Below, one piece after another: positions 24,237 to 33,769 of a stretch of 64,000 nt of DNA. The position numbers and the translations under genes are program-made. Below the pieces are notes generated by a model. It was not told the origin of the DNA. It ran no database searches and worked only from the letters and a program-made list of their open reading frames with translations. The stretch is taken from the NCBI RefSeq assembly GCF_026240015.1, contig NZ_JAPIUX010000002.1, positions 124,001 to 188,000 of the forward strand, read 5' to 3'. How positions within the stretch are numbered: the first letter of the stretch is position 1; every line of letters starts with the position of its first letter. This stretch comes from Acetobacter farinalis. Lineage in GTDB: Bacteria; Pseudomonadota; Alphaproteobacteria; Acetobacterales; Acetobacteraceae.

Positions 24237-24632
24237 CTAACGGGGCTGCGGGGCTGCTTGCTGGGGTTGGCCCCGTTTGCCGTAAATGGCCTGTGTTTCC
24301 GGTATCACGCTATGGCCGTCACCAGCGTCCAGCGGGCCGGTTGCCGCATCGGAGGGGGCCAGAGCTTCATAACGGTCTGTAGGTTGTTTCTGATCAGGGT
24401 TCTGGCCACGCTGGCGGGCCAGATCCTCGCGCCGTTCCTGCTCCTGCGCGGCACGGGCTTCCGCCGGGGCCGCTTCCGGAATGAAGCGGCCGGGCCGCTC
24501 GGGCGGGATATCAATATTGTCGCCCTCAATCTCAACATGGCACCCGGCCAGCAATGGCGCAGCCAGAACCAGCGCTCCCAGTATGGAGCGCGGGTGGTGT
24601 CTGTGTCTGGGCAGAGGGGTACGGCGTTTCAC
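24237..24632 (-). CDS. Putative lipoprotein
   Basis: A 131-residue protein with a basic N-terminus (KRRTPLPRHRHHPRS), a hydrophobic segment and the lipobox LLAGC, so it should be lipid-anchored. The mature part is acidic and Pro/Gln/Ala-rich (AQEQERREDLARQRGQ) and probably disordered. No family recognised. It runs convergent with the amidohydrolase gene, 6 bases apart, and is followed upstream by the Trm112-like gene on the same strand. Confidence 0.65.
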   Translation of the reverse strand: MKRRTPLPRHRHHPRSILGALVLAAPLLAGCHVEIEGDNIDIPPERPGRFIPEAAPAEARAAQEQERREDLARQRGQNPDQKQPTDRYEALAPSDAATGPLDAGDGHSVIPETQAIYGKRGQPQQAAPQPR

Positions 24633-24659
24633 AGAAGGGCGTATTCCTGCCTTTAAAAC

Positions 24660-24860
24660 TCAGCCTTCGAGGTGACGGGCTTCTTCAGGCAGCATGACAG
24701 GAATGCCATCACGGACAGGAAAGGCCAGACGTGCCTGAGGGCTGATCAGTTCATTGGTGGTGGCATCGTATGTCAGCGGGCCTTTGGTCACCGGGCAGAC
24801 CAGAACGGACAGAAGACGTGCGTCAAGCGGAGGAGAAATTTCAGCACCAGACATGAGCAT
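24660..24860 (-). CDS. Trm112-family (UPF0434/YcaR-like) protein
   Basis: A 66-residue protein with the family core LLSVLVCPVTKGPLTYD followed by LAFPVRDGIPVMLPEEAR. Eukaryotic and archaeal Trm112 activates methyltransferases; the bacterial role is poorly known. Only one Cys of the usual CPxC zinc pair is present. The start is uncertain: ATG at 24860 or 24854. It lies 16 bases after the LON-domain gene and is probably cotranscribed with it and with the thioredoxin-like gene. Confidence 0.85.
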   Translation of the reverse strand: MLMSGAEISPPLDARLLSVLVCPVTKGPLTYDATTNELISPQARLAFPVRDGIPVMLPEEARHLEG

Positions 24861-24876
24861 TACCCATAAAAATGTT

Positions 24877-25593
24877 TCAGGAAGGCGGGCCTTCCTCTCC
24901 AGAACCAGACAGGTCCAGCAGCATCTGCAGCACACGCACACGATCTGTCAGGCTGCCTGCGTCAAGCAATGCCTGTTTTTCCGCCGGAGGAAAAGGACAG
25001 ATCATGGGGAGGGTGACAAGCAGGACATCATCACGCATCTGTTCGATGGCAGACCAGCGTGCACTCAGCCCCTTATGGCGAAAATACCGGCGCAGGGAGT
25101 CCAGCAGTTTTTCGCGGTCAAACGGTGCTGAGGGAATTTCGCTCAGGTCCCCCACAAAGGATGAAACATCAATCCGCGCCTGCCGGTACCCCCTGCGCAG
25201 GCCTGTCTCCCGCAGAACGCGAAAGCGGGCCACACCACTCAGGGTTACGGCAAATGTTCCGTCCTCCCGCTCCGTAAAGGAGGTAATGCGGCCCAGACAC
25301 CCGATGGAGTAGAGCGGAGGGACATCCTCCGCATCCTCCTCCGGGTCGGTATCGCGGTTTTCACCCCGCCGGAAAGGCTGGATCATGCCGATCAGCCTGT
25401 GTGAGGCCAGGGCATCTTCCACCAGAGCCACATACCGGGGTTCAAACACATTCAGTGGCAGCTTCCCCCGGGGCAGCAGCAAAATGCCGCTCAAGGGGAA
25501 AAGGCCGATTTCCACAGGGATATCGGCCATGGTGAGGTCAGAAAGTTTCGGGATGCGACGAGGGATGTCCTCGTCAGGCAGGAAGGACGCCAA
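24877..25593 (-). CDS. LON peptidase substrate-binding domain protein
   Basis: A 238-residue protein that carries only the N-terminal LON domain, without ATPase or protease. The segment IGLFPLSGILLLPRGKLPLN and FEPRYVALVEDAL are the LON-domain signature. YSIGCLGRITSF corresponds to the second conserved strand. Such stand-alone LON domains are common in alphaproteobacteria beside a thioredoxin-like YbbN gene, as here (11 bases apart). A role in protein quality control is suspected from the partner genes. Confidence 0.9.
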   Translation of the reverse strand: MASFLPDEDIPRRIPKLSDLTMADIPVEIGLFPLSGILLLPRGKLPLNVFEPRYVALVEDALASHRLIGMIQPFRRGENRDTDPEEDAEDVPPLYSIGCLGRITSFTEREDGTFAVTLSGVARFRVLRETGLRRGYRQARIDVSSFVGDLSEIPSAPFDREKLLDSLRRYFRHKGLSARWSAIEQMRDDVLLVTLPMICPFPPAEKQALLDAGSLTDRVRVLQMLLDLSGSGEEGPPS

Positions 25594-25604
25594 GGCCGGA
25601 GGAA

Positions 25605-26597
25605 TCAGGAAAACAGCAGGGAAGACAACTGGCGGCGCGCAGCAAGTGTTGCCGGATCATCCTGCCCCCAGGCTTCAAAAAAACGCAGAAGCTGCTGTTT
25701 GGCAGCGCCATCGTTCCAGTTCCGGTCCGCCCGGATCACGTGCAGAAGCTCATGAGCGGCTTCTTCGCGTTTCCCGGCAACGTTCAGGGCGTTTGCCAGT
25801 TCGCAGCGGGCGGCATGGTCATCCGGGTTGGCGGCAAGGCGCGCATGCACCTCTTCCATTTCCTGTGCGGCCTTGCGGCCTTCCTGTTTCAGCTCCAGCG
25901 CGGCGCGGGCACCGGTAACTTCCGGGGAGTCCTTTATTTTTTCAGGAACATCGGCAAGGGCAGCGGCTGCCGCCTCTTCATCATCCAGAGCCAGCATGGC
26001 GCGGATCAGCCCCGCCCATGCCTTGGGGTTTTCCGGCTCTTCGCCAATCACGGCGGAAAACAGTTCCGCGGCGTGCCCGGGCTGGCTGGTTTCCATGGCC
26101 ACGGAGGCTTCCTGCAACAGTTCCGTTGCGGGCATTGTGCCGCCCCCGGCGGCTTTCAGCACACCTTCAACAAATTTCTTGATCTCGCTTTCCGGCAGAG
26201 CTCCCTGAAACAGGTCCAGAATCTGGCCTTTCCAGAAAGCCGCCACCATGGGGATGGACTGAAGCGGCAGGCCGACCTGAGTCAACTGGGTGGCAAGAGC
26301 CCGGTTGGCTTCAATATCAATTTTAACAAGGCGCACCTTGCCGCGCGCGGCGGTGACAACCTTTTCCAGCACCGGGGCAAGCTGCTTGCACGGGCCACAC
26401 CAGTCTGCCCAGAAATCAACCAGAACGGGAACAGAGCGGCTGGCCTCAATCACATCCTGCATGAAGGTGGCCTGTGTGCCCTCCGTAACGAGCGGTGCGG
26501 AGGGCTGCTGCCCCTGTGCCGCAGAGCCGGGCACCAGAGCGGCGGGGGTCAGGGTATCGGGGGCCAAGGGGTTTGGCTGGCCAATAATATGGTCCAT
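25605..26597 (-). CDS. Thioredoxin/TPR co-chaperone, YbbN (CnoX)-like
   Basis: A 330-residue protein with an N-terminal thioredoxin domain (VLVDFWADWCGPCKQLAPVL, active site WCGPC) and C-terminal alpha-helical TPR repeats with a segment GARAALELKQEG. This two-part structure is that of YbbN/CnoX, a chaperedoxin that protects unfolded proteins and passes them to GroEL and DnaK. It is the first gene of the run YbbN-LON-Trm112, with uvrA divergent 225 bases away. I saw no LexA-box-like sequence in the shared upstream region. Confidence 0.92.
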   Translation of the reverse strand: MDHIIGQPNPLAPDTLTPAALVPGSAAQGQQPSAPLVTEGTQATFMQDVIEASRSVPVLVDFWADWCGPCKQLAPVLEKVVTAARGKVRLVKIDIEANRALATQLTQVGLPLQSIPMVAAFWKGQILDLFQGALPESEIKKFVEGVLKAAGGGTMPATELLQEASVAMETSQPGHAAELFSAVIGEEPENPKAWAGLIRAMLALDDEEAAAAALADVPEKIKDSPEVTGARAALELKQEGRKAAQEMEEVHARLAANPDDHAARCELANALNVAGKREEAAHELLHVIRADRNWNDGAAKQQLLRFFEAWGQDDPATLAARRQLSSLLFS

Positions 26598-26822
26598 CTG
26601 GTGTCATCCTTGCTCAAGACTATCGTGGATGGCGTGGGGTCCACCCGGCGGCACAAACCGCATTATCTTTACTAAATGGTCAATCATGTGCGCCTGCGCA
26701 ATGGGAATGGGCGAGAGATATCCCATATCTGCACGGAAGATGTGTCGGGCGGGCATTCCCTGATTGCATGATGGGCAGCAAAGACGGCATACAGGACAAA
26801 ACAGGAACAGCAGCGGTATTTT

Positions 26823-29714
26823 ATGGACAATCCATCTTTTCCCAGTGCTCAGAAACTGAGTGTGCGCGGGGCACGGGCGCACAACCTCAAAAACGTTGAT
26901 ATCGATATCCCGCGGGATTGCCTGACGGTTGTGACGGGCCTTTCCGGCTCGGGCAAATCGTCTCTAGCGTTTGATACCATCTACGCCGAAGGCCAGCGCC
27001 GGTATGTGGAGAGCCTGTCTGCCTACGCCCGCCAGTTTCTGGAACTGATGGGCAAACCGGATGTGGACTCGATAGAAGGTCTTTCCCCCGCCATCTCCAT
27101 CGAGCAGAAAACCACCTCCAAAAATCCGCGCTCCACTGTGGGAACGGTTACGGAGGTTTATGATTATATGCGTCTGCTCTGGGCGCGGGCGGGCGTTCCC
27201 TACTCCCCCGTGACCGGGCTGCCGATTGAAGCCCAGACTGTCAGCCAGATGGTTGATCGTGTGATGGCCCTGCCGGAGGGCACGCGCCTGCTTCTGCTTG
27301 CCCCCGTGATCCGTGACCGCAAGGGCGAATACCGCAAGGAACTGGCGGAGCTTCAGCGCAAGGGCTTTACCCGCGTCAAGGTGGATGGGGAGCTCTATGA
27401 AATTGCAGATGTCCCGACCCTGAACCGCAAGCTGCGCCACACGGTGGAAGTGGTGGTGGACCGTGTGGTGGTGAAAGCCGGCATCGAAACCCGTCTGGCC
27501 GAGAGTTTTGAAGCCGCACTGGCCCTGTCAGACGGCATTGCCTACACGGAAGAAGTGCTGAAGGACAAGGATGCCGAGCCGGAACGGCTGGTGTTTTCCT
27601 CCCGCTTTTCCTGCCCTGTCAGCGGGTTTACGCTGGAAGAAATTGAACCGCGCCTGTTCTCGTTCAACGCACCGCAGGGGGCTTGCCCGTCCTGCGATGG
27701 TCTCGGGGCGGAAACCTTTTTCAACCCGGCGCTGGTTGTGCCGGATATTTCAAAATCCTTGCAGAAAGGGGCCATTGCGCCCTGGAAAGACGCAAAATCA
27801 CCGCTTCTGGAACAGACACTGGAAAGTCTGGCCGCGCATTTTGGCATCAGCATGGACACGCCCTGGAAAGACCTGCCGGAGGCCGCGCAGGACGGCATTC
27901 TGAATGGTGTTGAGGAGAACATCTCATTTACCTATCAGGACGGGCGGAAGAGCTATACGGTCAGCAAACCGTTTGAAGGGGTTCTGGCCAGCCTCGCCCG
28001 GCGTCTGGCCAATACGGACAGTATGTGGGTGCGGGAAGAACTGTCACGCTATCAGTCAGAAAAGCCGTGCCATGTCTGCCACGGGGCGCGGTTGCGGCCG
28101 GAGGCGCTCTCTGTCCGGGTTGCGGAAAAAACCATTGCTCAGGCCTGTGATCTGCCAATCGGCAAGGCACTGGAATGGTTTGATACCGTCATGCCCACCC
28201 TCACCCCGCAAAAAGCCGAGATTGCACGGCGTATTTTAAGGGAAATTCAGGATCGGCTGACGTTTCTGGATGATGTCGGGCTGGATTACCTGACACTCTC
28301 CCGCAGTTCCGCCACACTCTCTGGCGGAGAAAGCCAGCGGATCCGGCTGGCCAGCCAGATAGGCTCCGGCCTGACCGGGGTTCTGTATGTGCTGGATGAG
28401 CCCTCCATCGGTCTGCATCAGCGGGATAACGAGCGCCTGCTCGGAACGCTGGAGCGCCTGAAAAAGCTCGGCAATACCCTGATTGTTGTTGAACATGATG
28501 AAGACGCCATAAAAAGTGCGGACTGGCTGGTGGACATGGGGCCGGGTGCCGGGGTGAATGGCGGGCAGGTTATTGCTGTTGGAACACCGGAACAGGTTGC
28601 AAAGGTGCCGGAAAGCCTGACCGGAGCGTATCTGTCTGGCCGGAAATATATTCCGGTGCCGGAGAACAGGCGTCCGTTTGACAAGAAAAAAGTCCTGACA
28701 GTGGAAGGCGCAACCGGGCATAACCTGAAAAACGTCACGGCGCGTTTCCCCCTTGGAACCTTCACCTGTGTGACAGGGGTTTCCGGAAGCGGCAAATCCA
28801 CACTGGTGATTGATACGCTCTACAAGGCCCTTTCCCGCCAGCTTATGGGCTCCTCACAATCCCCCGAACCCTGCAAGAGTATAAAAGGGATAGAGCTGCT
28901 CGATAAAATTATTGATATCGACCAGTCTCCCATCGGGCGTACCCCCCGCTCCAACCCGGCAACCTATACAGACCTGTTTGCGCCTATCCGGGACTGGTTT
29001 GCAGAACTGCCGGAAAGCAAGGCGCGGGGATACAAACCCGGGCGGTTCTCCTTCAACGTCAAAGGCGGGCGCTGTGAGGCCTGTCAGGGGGATGGTGTTC
29101 TCAAGATCGAGATGCACTTCCTGCCGGATGTATTTGTTACCTGCGATACCTGCAAGGGCACGCGCTATAATCGTGAGACGCTGGATATCAAGTTCCGGGG
29201 CAAATCCATTGCGGATGTGCTGGCCATGAGTGTGGATGAAGCCCTGCCCTATTTCTCGGCGCAGACACGCATCCGGGACAGGCTGGCCATTCTGCAAAAG
29301 GTTGGCCTGGGGTACGTGGCACTTGGCCAGCAGGCAACCACATTATCTGGCGGTGAAGCGCAGCGCGTGAAACTTTCAAAGGAACTGGCACGCAGGGCAA
29401 CCGGACGCACGGTCTATATTCTGGATGAACCCACCACCGGCCTGCATACGGAAGATGTCAGAAAACTTCTGGAAGTTCTGCATGCGTTGGTTGATCAGGG
29501 AAATACGGTGATCGTGATTGAACACAATCTGGAAGTGATCAAAACAGCGGACTGGATTGTGGATGTCGGCCCGGAAGGGGGCGATGGCGGTGGCCGTATC
29601 GTGGCGGAAGGCACGCCGGAAGACATTGTGGCCTGCCCGGAAAGCTACACGGGGCGCTTCCTTGCCCCATTGCTGAAACCTGTTCCGGCCAAAACAAAGA
29701 AAAAGAAAGCGTAA
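26823..29714 (+). CDS. uvrA: Excinuclease ABC subunit A
   Basis: UvrA is the damage-recognition ATPase of nucleotide excision repair. The 963-residue protein has two ABC modules: Walker A GLSGSGKSSLAFDT near residue 40 and GVSGSGKSTLVIDT near residue 653, and ABC signatures LSGGESQRIRLASQIG and LSGGEAQRVKLSKELA. Zinc-binding CxxC pairs are visible (CPSCDGLG, CHVCHGARL, CEACQGDG, CDTCKGTR). The end is Lys-rich (KKKKA). Length is close to the E. coli enzyme. The exported creatininase-like gene follows almost directly. Confidence 0.98.
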   Translation: MDNPSFPSAQKLSVRGARAHNLKNVDIDIPRDCLTVVTGLSGSGKSSLAFDTIYAEGQRRYVESLSAYARQFLELMGKPDVDSIEGLSPAISIEQKTTSKNPRSTVGTVTEVYDYMRLLWARAGVPYSPVTGLPIEAQTVSQMVDRVMALPEGTRLLLLAPVIRDRKGEYRKELAELQRKGFTRVKVDGELYEIADVPTLNRKLRHTVEVVVDRVVVKAGIETRLAESFEAALALSDGIAYTEEVLKDKDAEPERLVFSSRFSCPVSGFTLEEIEPRLFSFNAPQGACPSCDGLGAETFFNPALVVPDISKSLQKGAIAPWKDAKSPLLEQTLESLAAHFGISMDTPWKDLPEAAQDGILNGVEENISFTYQDGRKSYTVSKPFEGVLASLARRLANTDSMWVREELSRYQSEKPCHVCHGARLRPEALSVRVAEKTIAQACDLPIGKALEWFDTVMPTLTPQKAEIARRILREIQDRLTFLDDVGLDYLTLSRSSATLSGGESQRIRLASQIGSGLTGVLYVLDEPSIGLHQRDNERLLGTLERLKKLGNTLIVVEHDEDAIKSADWLVDMGPGAGVNGGQVIAVGTPEQVAKVPESLTGAYLSGRKYIPVPENRRPFDKKKVLTVEGATGHNLKNVTARFPLGTFTCVTGVSGSGKSTLVIDTLYKALSRQLMGSSQSPEPCKSIKGIELLDKIIDIDQSPIGRTPRSNPATYTDLFAPIRDWFAELPESKARGYKPGRFSFNVKGGRCEACQGDGVLKIEMHFLPDVFVTCDTCKGTRYNRETLDIKFRGKSIADVLAMSVDEALPYFSAQTRIRDRLAILQKVGLGYVALGQQATTLSGGEAQRVKLSKELARRATGRTVYILDEPTTGLHTEDVRKLLEVLHALVDQGNTVIVIEHNLEVIKTADWIVDVGPEGGDGGGRIVAEGTPEDIVACPESYTGRFLAPLLKPVPAKTKKKKA

Positions 29715-29718
29715 GTCT

Positions 29719-30570
29719 GTGATCAGGACAATGAAAAAAAACAGAATTTTTCAAGCAGTTTTTTCAGCCGTAGTTTTGGGGGGCCTGCTTCACACACCGG
29801 CCCATGCGCAGGAGGCAGGAGAGACCGCACGCGCGGCTGATGCCGTTCTGTTTGAAAAACACACATGGACAGAAATCCAGTCTGGTGTGGCGGCGGGTGT
29901 GACAACCATTATCATCCCGGTTGGGGGGACCGAGCAGAGCGGCCCGTATATAGCCGTTGGCAAGCACAATGAGCGTGCGGCCTGGCTGGCGGAACAGATT
30001 GCGCAAAAGGCAGGGAAAACACTGGTGGCGCCTGTTGTGTCCTATGTGCCGGAGGGTGGAACTGCGCCCCGCTCTTCCCATATGCGGTTTCCGGGAACAA
30101 TTACGGTTCCACCGGATGTTTTTGAAAAACTTCTTGTTTCCGCAGGCGAGAGTTTTCAGGTGCAGGGTTTCCGGCTGATTGTCCTACTGGGCGATCATGG
30201 CGGGTATCAGAAATATCTGGAGAAGGTGGCGGACGAACTGAACCGGACATGGCGCGGGAACGGGGCGCAGGCGCTTTATGTCAGCGGGTTTTATACAGTT
30301 ATTGCCCACCAGTATGCGGATTGGCTGAAGCAGCAGGGCTATGGGAAAGATGTGGGGCAGCATGCGGACATCAGTGATACCTCACTGATGCTGGCGGTTG
30401 ATCCGTCCATGGTCAGGCAGGATGCGTTGCGCCACGCCGGGGCACCGTCCGCACAGGAAGGCATTTACGGAGGAGACCCGCGCCGGGCTTCCGCCGCACT
30501 GGGGCAGGCTGGCCTTGCCATGCAGATTGATGCGGCGGTGCAGGCCATCCGTTCCGCACGCGGGCAATAA
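29719..30570 (+). CDS. Exported creatininase-family protein
   Basis: A 283-residue protein with a signal peptide (FQAVFSAVVLGGLLHTPAHA). The mature part has the creatininase-fold motifs: TIIIPVGGTEQSGPYIAVGKHN, where the usual EQHG is EQSG, LLGDHGGYQ and GQHADISDTSLML. The family includes creatinine amidohydrolase and the riboflavin-pathway formamide hydrolase ArfB. Most members are cytoplasmic, so an exported one is unusual. The GTG at 29719 lies 4 bases after uvrA; an ATG at 29731 is an alternative start. Confidence 0.83.
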   Translation: MIRTMKKNRIFQAVFSAVVLGGLLHTPAHAQEAGETARAADAVLFEKHTWTEIQSGVAAGVTTIIIPVGGTEQSGPYIAVGKHNERAAWLAEQIAQKAGKTLVAPVVSYVPEGGTAPRSSHMRFPGTITVPPDVFEKLLVSAGESFQVQGFRLIVLLGDHGGYQKYLEKVADELNRTWRGNGAQALYVSGFYTVIAHQYADWLKQQGYGKDVGQHADISDTSLMLAVDPSMVRQDALRHAGAPSAQEGIYGGDPRRASAALGQAGLAMQIDAAVQAIRSARGQ

Positions 30571-30705
30571 GCAAAGCCTTAAGAATAAGTCTTACTAAAA
30601 ACTATGCTGTTGTCCCGAACGCTGAAAATAGACGCTTAATCGGCCATATGCTAAAGCCTCTTCGCGTAAGGACGACAGCACAAGAAAGGGATGGGCTGTA
30701 ATATT

Positions 30706-32016
30706 ATGATAGTAAAAAGGCATCTGGCAGCCGCTACGGCTGTGTTTGTCGCTTTGGGTGCGGGGGCCGGTCTGGCTGCCGCGCAGGAAGCCAGTCAATC
30801 CCCCGTGCAGACACCCGCTCCGTCTGCTGCCGCGCAGCCCGCCCCGGCGCAGGGGCCTGTGGTGGAGGGGGGTCCGGTTCAGCCGGCGGTGCCTGCACCT
30901 GCTGTGGCTACTGCCCCGGCTCCCGCCGTGCCGCCTGCCGTGCAGACCATTCCGGGTATGCCGCCGGTTATCAACCCGGCCAACCTGTATAGTGAAACCA
31001 CGCCCGAGCATATTGCTCCAGAGGTGGCGCAGGATCCCGCACGTGTTTATGTGCCCAACCTGCGCTCCAACGATGTGTATGTGATTGACCCGGCGACCTC
31101 AAAGGTTGTGGACCGCTTCCCGGTTGGTAAAAGCCCCCAGCATGTTGTGCCCTCCTGGGATCTGCGCACCTTGTGGGTGACCAACAATGCGGAAGGCACC
31201 ACCAATGGCAGCCTGACCCCCATTGATGCCCGCACCGGCAAGCCCGGCACCGCGATTGCGGTGGATGACCCCTACAACATGTATTTCACGCCGGACGGCA
31301 AATCCGCCATTGTGGTGGCCGAGGCTCGCAAGCGTCTGGACTTCCGTGACCCGCATACCATGGTGCTCCAGCAGTCAGTGGAAACACCGGACTGTAAGGG
31401 TGTGAATCATGCGGATTTCTCCATTGATGGACGCTATGCCATTTTCACCTGTGAATTTGGTGGGCATCTGGTGAAGATTGATGTCGTCAACAAGACGGTT
31501 CTGGGGTACCTGAAGCTCTCCAGCGGGGGCATGCCGCAGGATATTCTTGTGTCCCCCAACGGCAAGATTTTTTATGTGGCCGACATGATGGCGGATGGCG
31601 TCTTCATGGTGGATGGTGACAGCTTCAAGGAAATCGGCTTCATCCCGACCGGTGTTGGCACGCACGGCCTGTACCCCAGCCGTGATGGTACAAAGATGTA
31701 TGTTGCCAACCGTGGGTCTCACAGAATTCATGGCAAGCCGCACAGCAAGGATGGCGGTGTGAGTGTCATTGATTTTGCGACCAACAAGGTTGTGGCAAAC
31801 TGGCCCATTCCCGAGGGTGGAAGCCCGGATATGGGGAATGTCAGTGCGGATGGAAAAACCCTGTGGCTCTCAGGCCGTTTTGATGATGTTGTGTATCAGA
31901 TCAATACGGAAGATGGCTCCATGAAGAAAATTCCGGTGGGTGCGGAACCCCATGGCCTGACCGTGTGGCCCCAGCCCGGCCGGTATTCTATCGGGCATAC
32001 CGGAATCCTGCGTTAA
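30706..32016 (+). CDS. Exported YncE-like beta-propeller protein
   Basis: A 436-residue protein with a signal peptide (LAAATAVFVALGAGAGLAAA). Then comes a Pro/Ala/Gln-rich linker of about 60 residues and a C-terminal domain of YVTN-type repeats (VYVPNLRSNDVYVIDPATS, IFYVADMMADGVFMVDG, KMYVANRGS). This is the seven-bladed propeller class of YncE-like periplasmic proteins, whose function is unsettled. The ATG was chosen by the signal peptide; an ATG five codons earlier is possible. A strong terminator follows. Confidence 0.82.
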   Translation: MIVKRHLAAATAVFVALGAGAGLAAAQEASQSPVQTPAPSAAAQPAPAQGPVVEGGPVQPAVPAPAVATAPAPAVPPAVQTIPGMPPVINPANLYSETTPEHIAPEVAQDPARVYVPNLRSNDVYVIDPATSKVVDRFPVGKSPQHVVPSWDLRTLWVTNNAEGTTNGSLTPIDARTGKPGTAIAVDDPYNMYFTPDGKSAIVVAEARKRLDFRDPHTMVLQQSVETPDCKGVNHADFSIDGRYAIFTCEFGGHLVKIDVVNKTVLGYLKLSSGGMPQDILVSPNGKIFYVADMMADGVFMVDGDSFKEIGFIPTGVGTHGLYPSRDGTKMYVANRGSHRIHGKPHSKDGGVSVIDFATNKVVANWPIPEGGSPDMGNVSADGKTLWLSGRFDDVVYQINTEDGSMKKIPVGAEPHGLTVWPQPGRYSIGHTGILR

Positions 32017-32050
32017 GCCTTATACGCGGCGCTGCGGTATAACCGGTATG

Positions 32051-32087
32051 AAAAAAGCCTTTCCTGACAAACAGGAAAGGCTTTTTT
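32051..32087. terminator. Rho-independent terminator
   Basis: A perfect stem GCCTTTCCTG / CAGGAAAGGC with loop ACAAA is preceded by six A's and followed by six T's, so it works in both directions. It separates the beta-propeller gene from the converging aldehyde dehydrogenase gene. Confidence 0.95.
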
Positions 32088-32138
32088 ATTATGGGCACGG
32101 GCAGGAGAGCTGTCCTTTTCCCCGGCCCGGTTCAGTCC

Positions 32139-33596
32139 TTATGCGTTCAGGTAAATGGTCTTGTTCTGCACATAGGCTTCCAGACCGTATTTGCCATCTT
32201 CCCCGCCAAGGCCGCTGTCCTTGTAGCCGTGGTGGAAGCCCTGAGGAGCCTCGCCTCCTTCACGGTTGACGTAGACCTCACCAAAATTCAGATCAGCGCT
32301 GAGACGCATGACCCTCTTCAGATCCTGTGTGAACAGATAAGAAGAAAGGCCATACACACAATCATTGGCCTGACGCAGGGCATCATCAAAGTCAGAGATT
32401 TTTATCAGCAGCATTACAGGACCGAACACTTCGTCCCGAACAATGTCCATCCCCTCCCGGACATTTGTCAGCAAGGTTGGTGCATAGAAAAAGCCCTTGT
32501 CATATAGCCCGCCTTCAAGGCGTTTCCCGCCGATTTCCAGCCTGGCCCCCTGAGAGACAGCTTTTTCAACCATGGCATGAACCTTTTCCAGTTCTGGCAG
32601 GCTGACTTTCGGCCCCATATCCGTTTTGGCATCCAGCGGATTACCGACGTTCAGGGCCTCAATTTTCTTCCTGACAAGATCGGCAAACTTGTCATAAACC
32701 GCTTCATGCACATATGTCCGCTCATTGCTTGTGCAAATCTGTCCGGCATTGGTAAAGCGCGACACAACAGCAGCCGTTGCGGCTTTTTCAATATCCGCAT
32801 CCTCCATGACAATAAACGGTGCCTTTCCGCCCAGTTCCAGCCTGACTTCCTTCAGGGTGCTGGCGGCGTTGGCCATGATCTTTTTCCCGGTAGCCGTGCT
32901 GCCGGTCATGGTGATCAATCGCACGTCGGGGTGTTCAACCAGAGGTGTGCCGACATCCTTGCCATCGCCTGTCACAACGTTCAGAACGCCTGCGGGAATC
33001 CCGGCCTCTTCTGCCAGACGGGTGGCTTCCAGCGCGGCCAGAGGGGCCAGTTCATGCGGTTTGATGACAATGGTGTTGCCTGCGGCCAGAGCTGGCGCAA
33101 CCTTGCGGGCAAACAGGGCCAGCGGGAAGTTCCATGCGGAAATTGCGCCAATCACACCGTGCGGAATTTTTTCAATCAGGATTTTTTCACCAGGGCGGCT
33201 GCCCGGGATAATATCGCCTTCCAGCCTGCGGGTATTTTCCGCTGCAAAACGGATGAGGCCCGCCGCAAAGCTGACTTCCTCACGGGCTTCCTTTAACGGC
33301 TTGCCCATCTCGTTGGAGACAAGGTGTGCGAGCCGCTCCGCATCGCGCTCGATCAGTGCTTTGAACCTGTAGAGTACGTCAGCCCGTTCTTCGGCTGTTT
33401 TACGGCTCCAGGCAGGAAAGGCATCGCCAGCCGCTTTGACGGCAGCTTTAACATCATCCGCCGTTCCACTGGCAACAGCGGCAATGCGCTCTCCCGTTGC
33501 GGGATTGTGAATTTCCACAGTGCCGCCACCATGGGGTTTAACCCATATTCCATTAATGAAAAGATCATAACGAGGAACTGTTTTTTCTGAAGACAT
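32139..33596 (-). CDS. Aldehyde dehydrogenase, AldA (lactaldehyde/glycolaldehyde)-like
   Basis: A 485-residue NAD(P)-dependent dehydrogenase. It has the NAD-binding ISAWNFPLALFARKVAPALA, the TGSTATGKKIM turn, the general base in LELGGKAPF and the catalytic Cys in NAGQICTSNERTY. The C-terminal FGEVYVNREGGEAPQGFHHG is close to the end of E. coli AldA, which oxidises lactaldehyde and glycolaldehyde. The natural aldehyde is not certain. A LysR gene is divergent 173 bases upstream and is the likely regulator. Confidence 0.88.
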   Translation of the reverse strand: MSSEKTVPRYDLFINGIWVKPHGGGTVEIHNPATGERIAAVASGTADDVKAAVKAAGDAFPAWSRKTAEERADVLYRFKALIERDAERLAHLVSNEMGKPLKEAREEVSFAAGLIRFAAENTRRLEGDIIPGSRPGEKILIEKIPHGVIGAISAWNFPLALFARKVAPALAAGNTIVIKPHELAPLAALEATRLAEEAGIPAGVLNVVTGDGKDVGTPLVEHPDVRLITMTGSTATGKKIMANAASTLKEVRLELGGKAPFIVMEDADIEKAATAAVVSRFTNAGQICTSNERTYVHEAVYDKFADLVRKKIEALNVGNPLDAKTDMGPKVSLPELEKVHAMVEKAVSQGARLEIGGKRLEGGLYDKGFFYAPTLLTNVREGMDIVRDEVFGPVMLLIKISDFDDALRQANDCVYGLSSYLFTQDLKRVMRLSADLNFGEVYVNREGGEAPQGFHHGYKDSGLGGEDGKYGLEAYVQNKTIYLNA

Positions 33597-33769
33597 CTGA
33601 CATCACCTTTTCAGGGCAGGAGAAACCATCAGACACGTCATGTGTCTCATTTTCGGAGGGATACTGAGTAAACCACCCGCTCTCGTGATGGTTCCCACCT
33701 TTTCACAGGAAAGGATGCAATGAAAAGTGATTATAAAAGAGTGAAATCCTCACATAAAGTGAGCACATC

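Noticed and set aside
26598..26822. LexA (SOS) box upstream of uvrA
   Set aside because: I looked for the alphaproteobacterial GTTC-N7-GTTC pattern and its reverse and found none in this interval.
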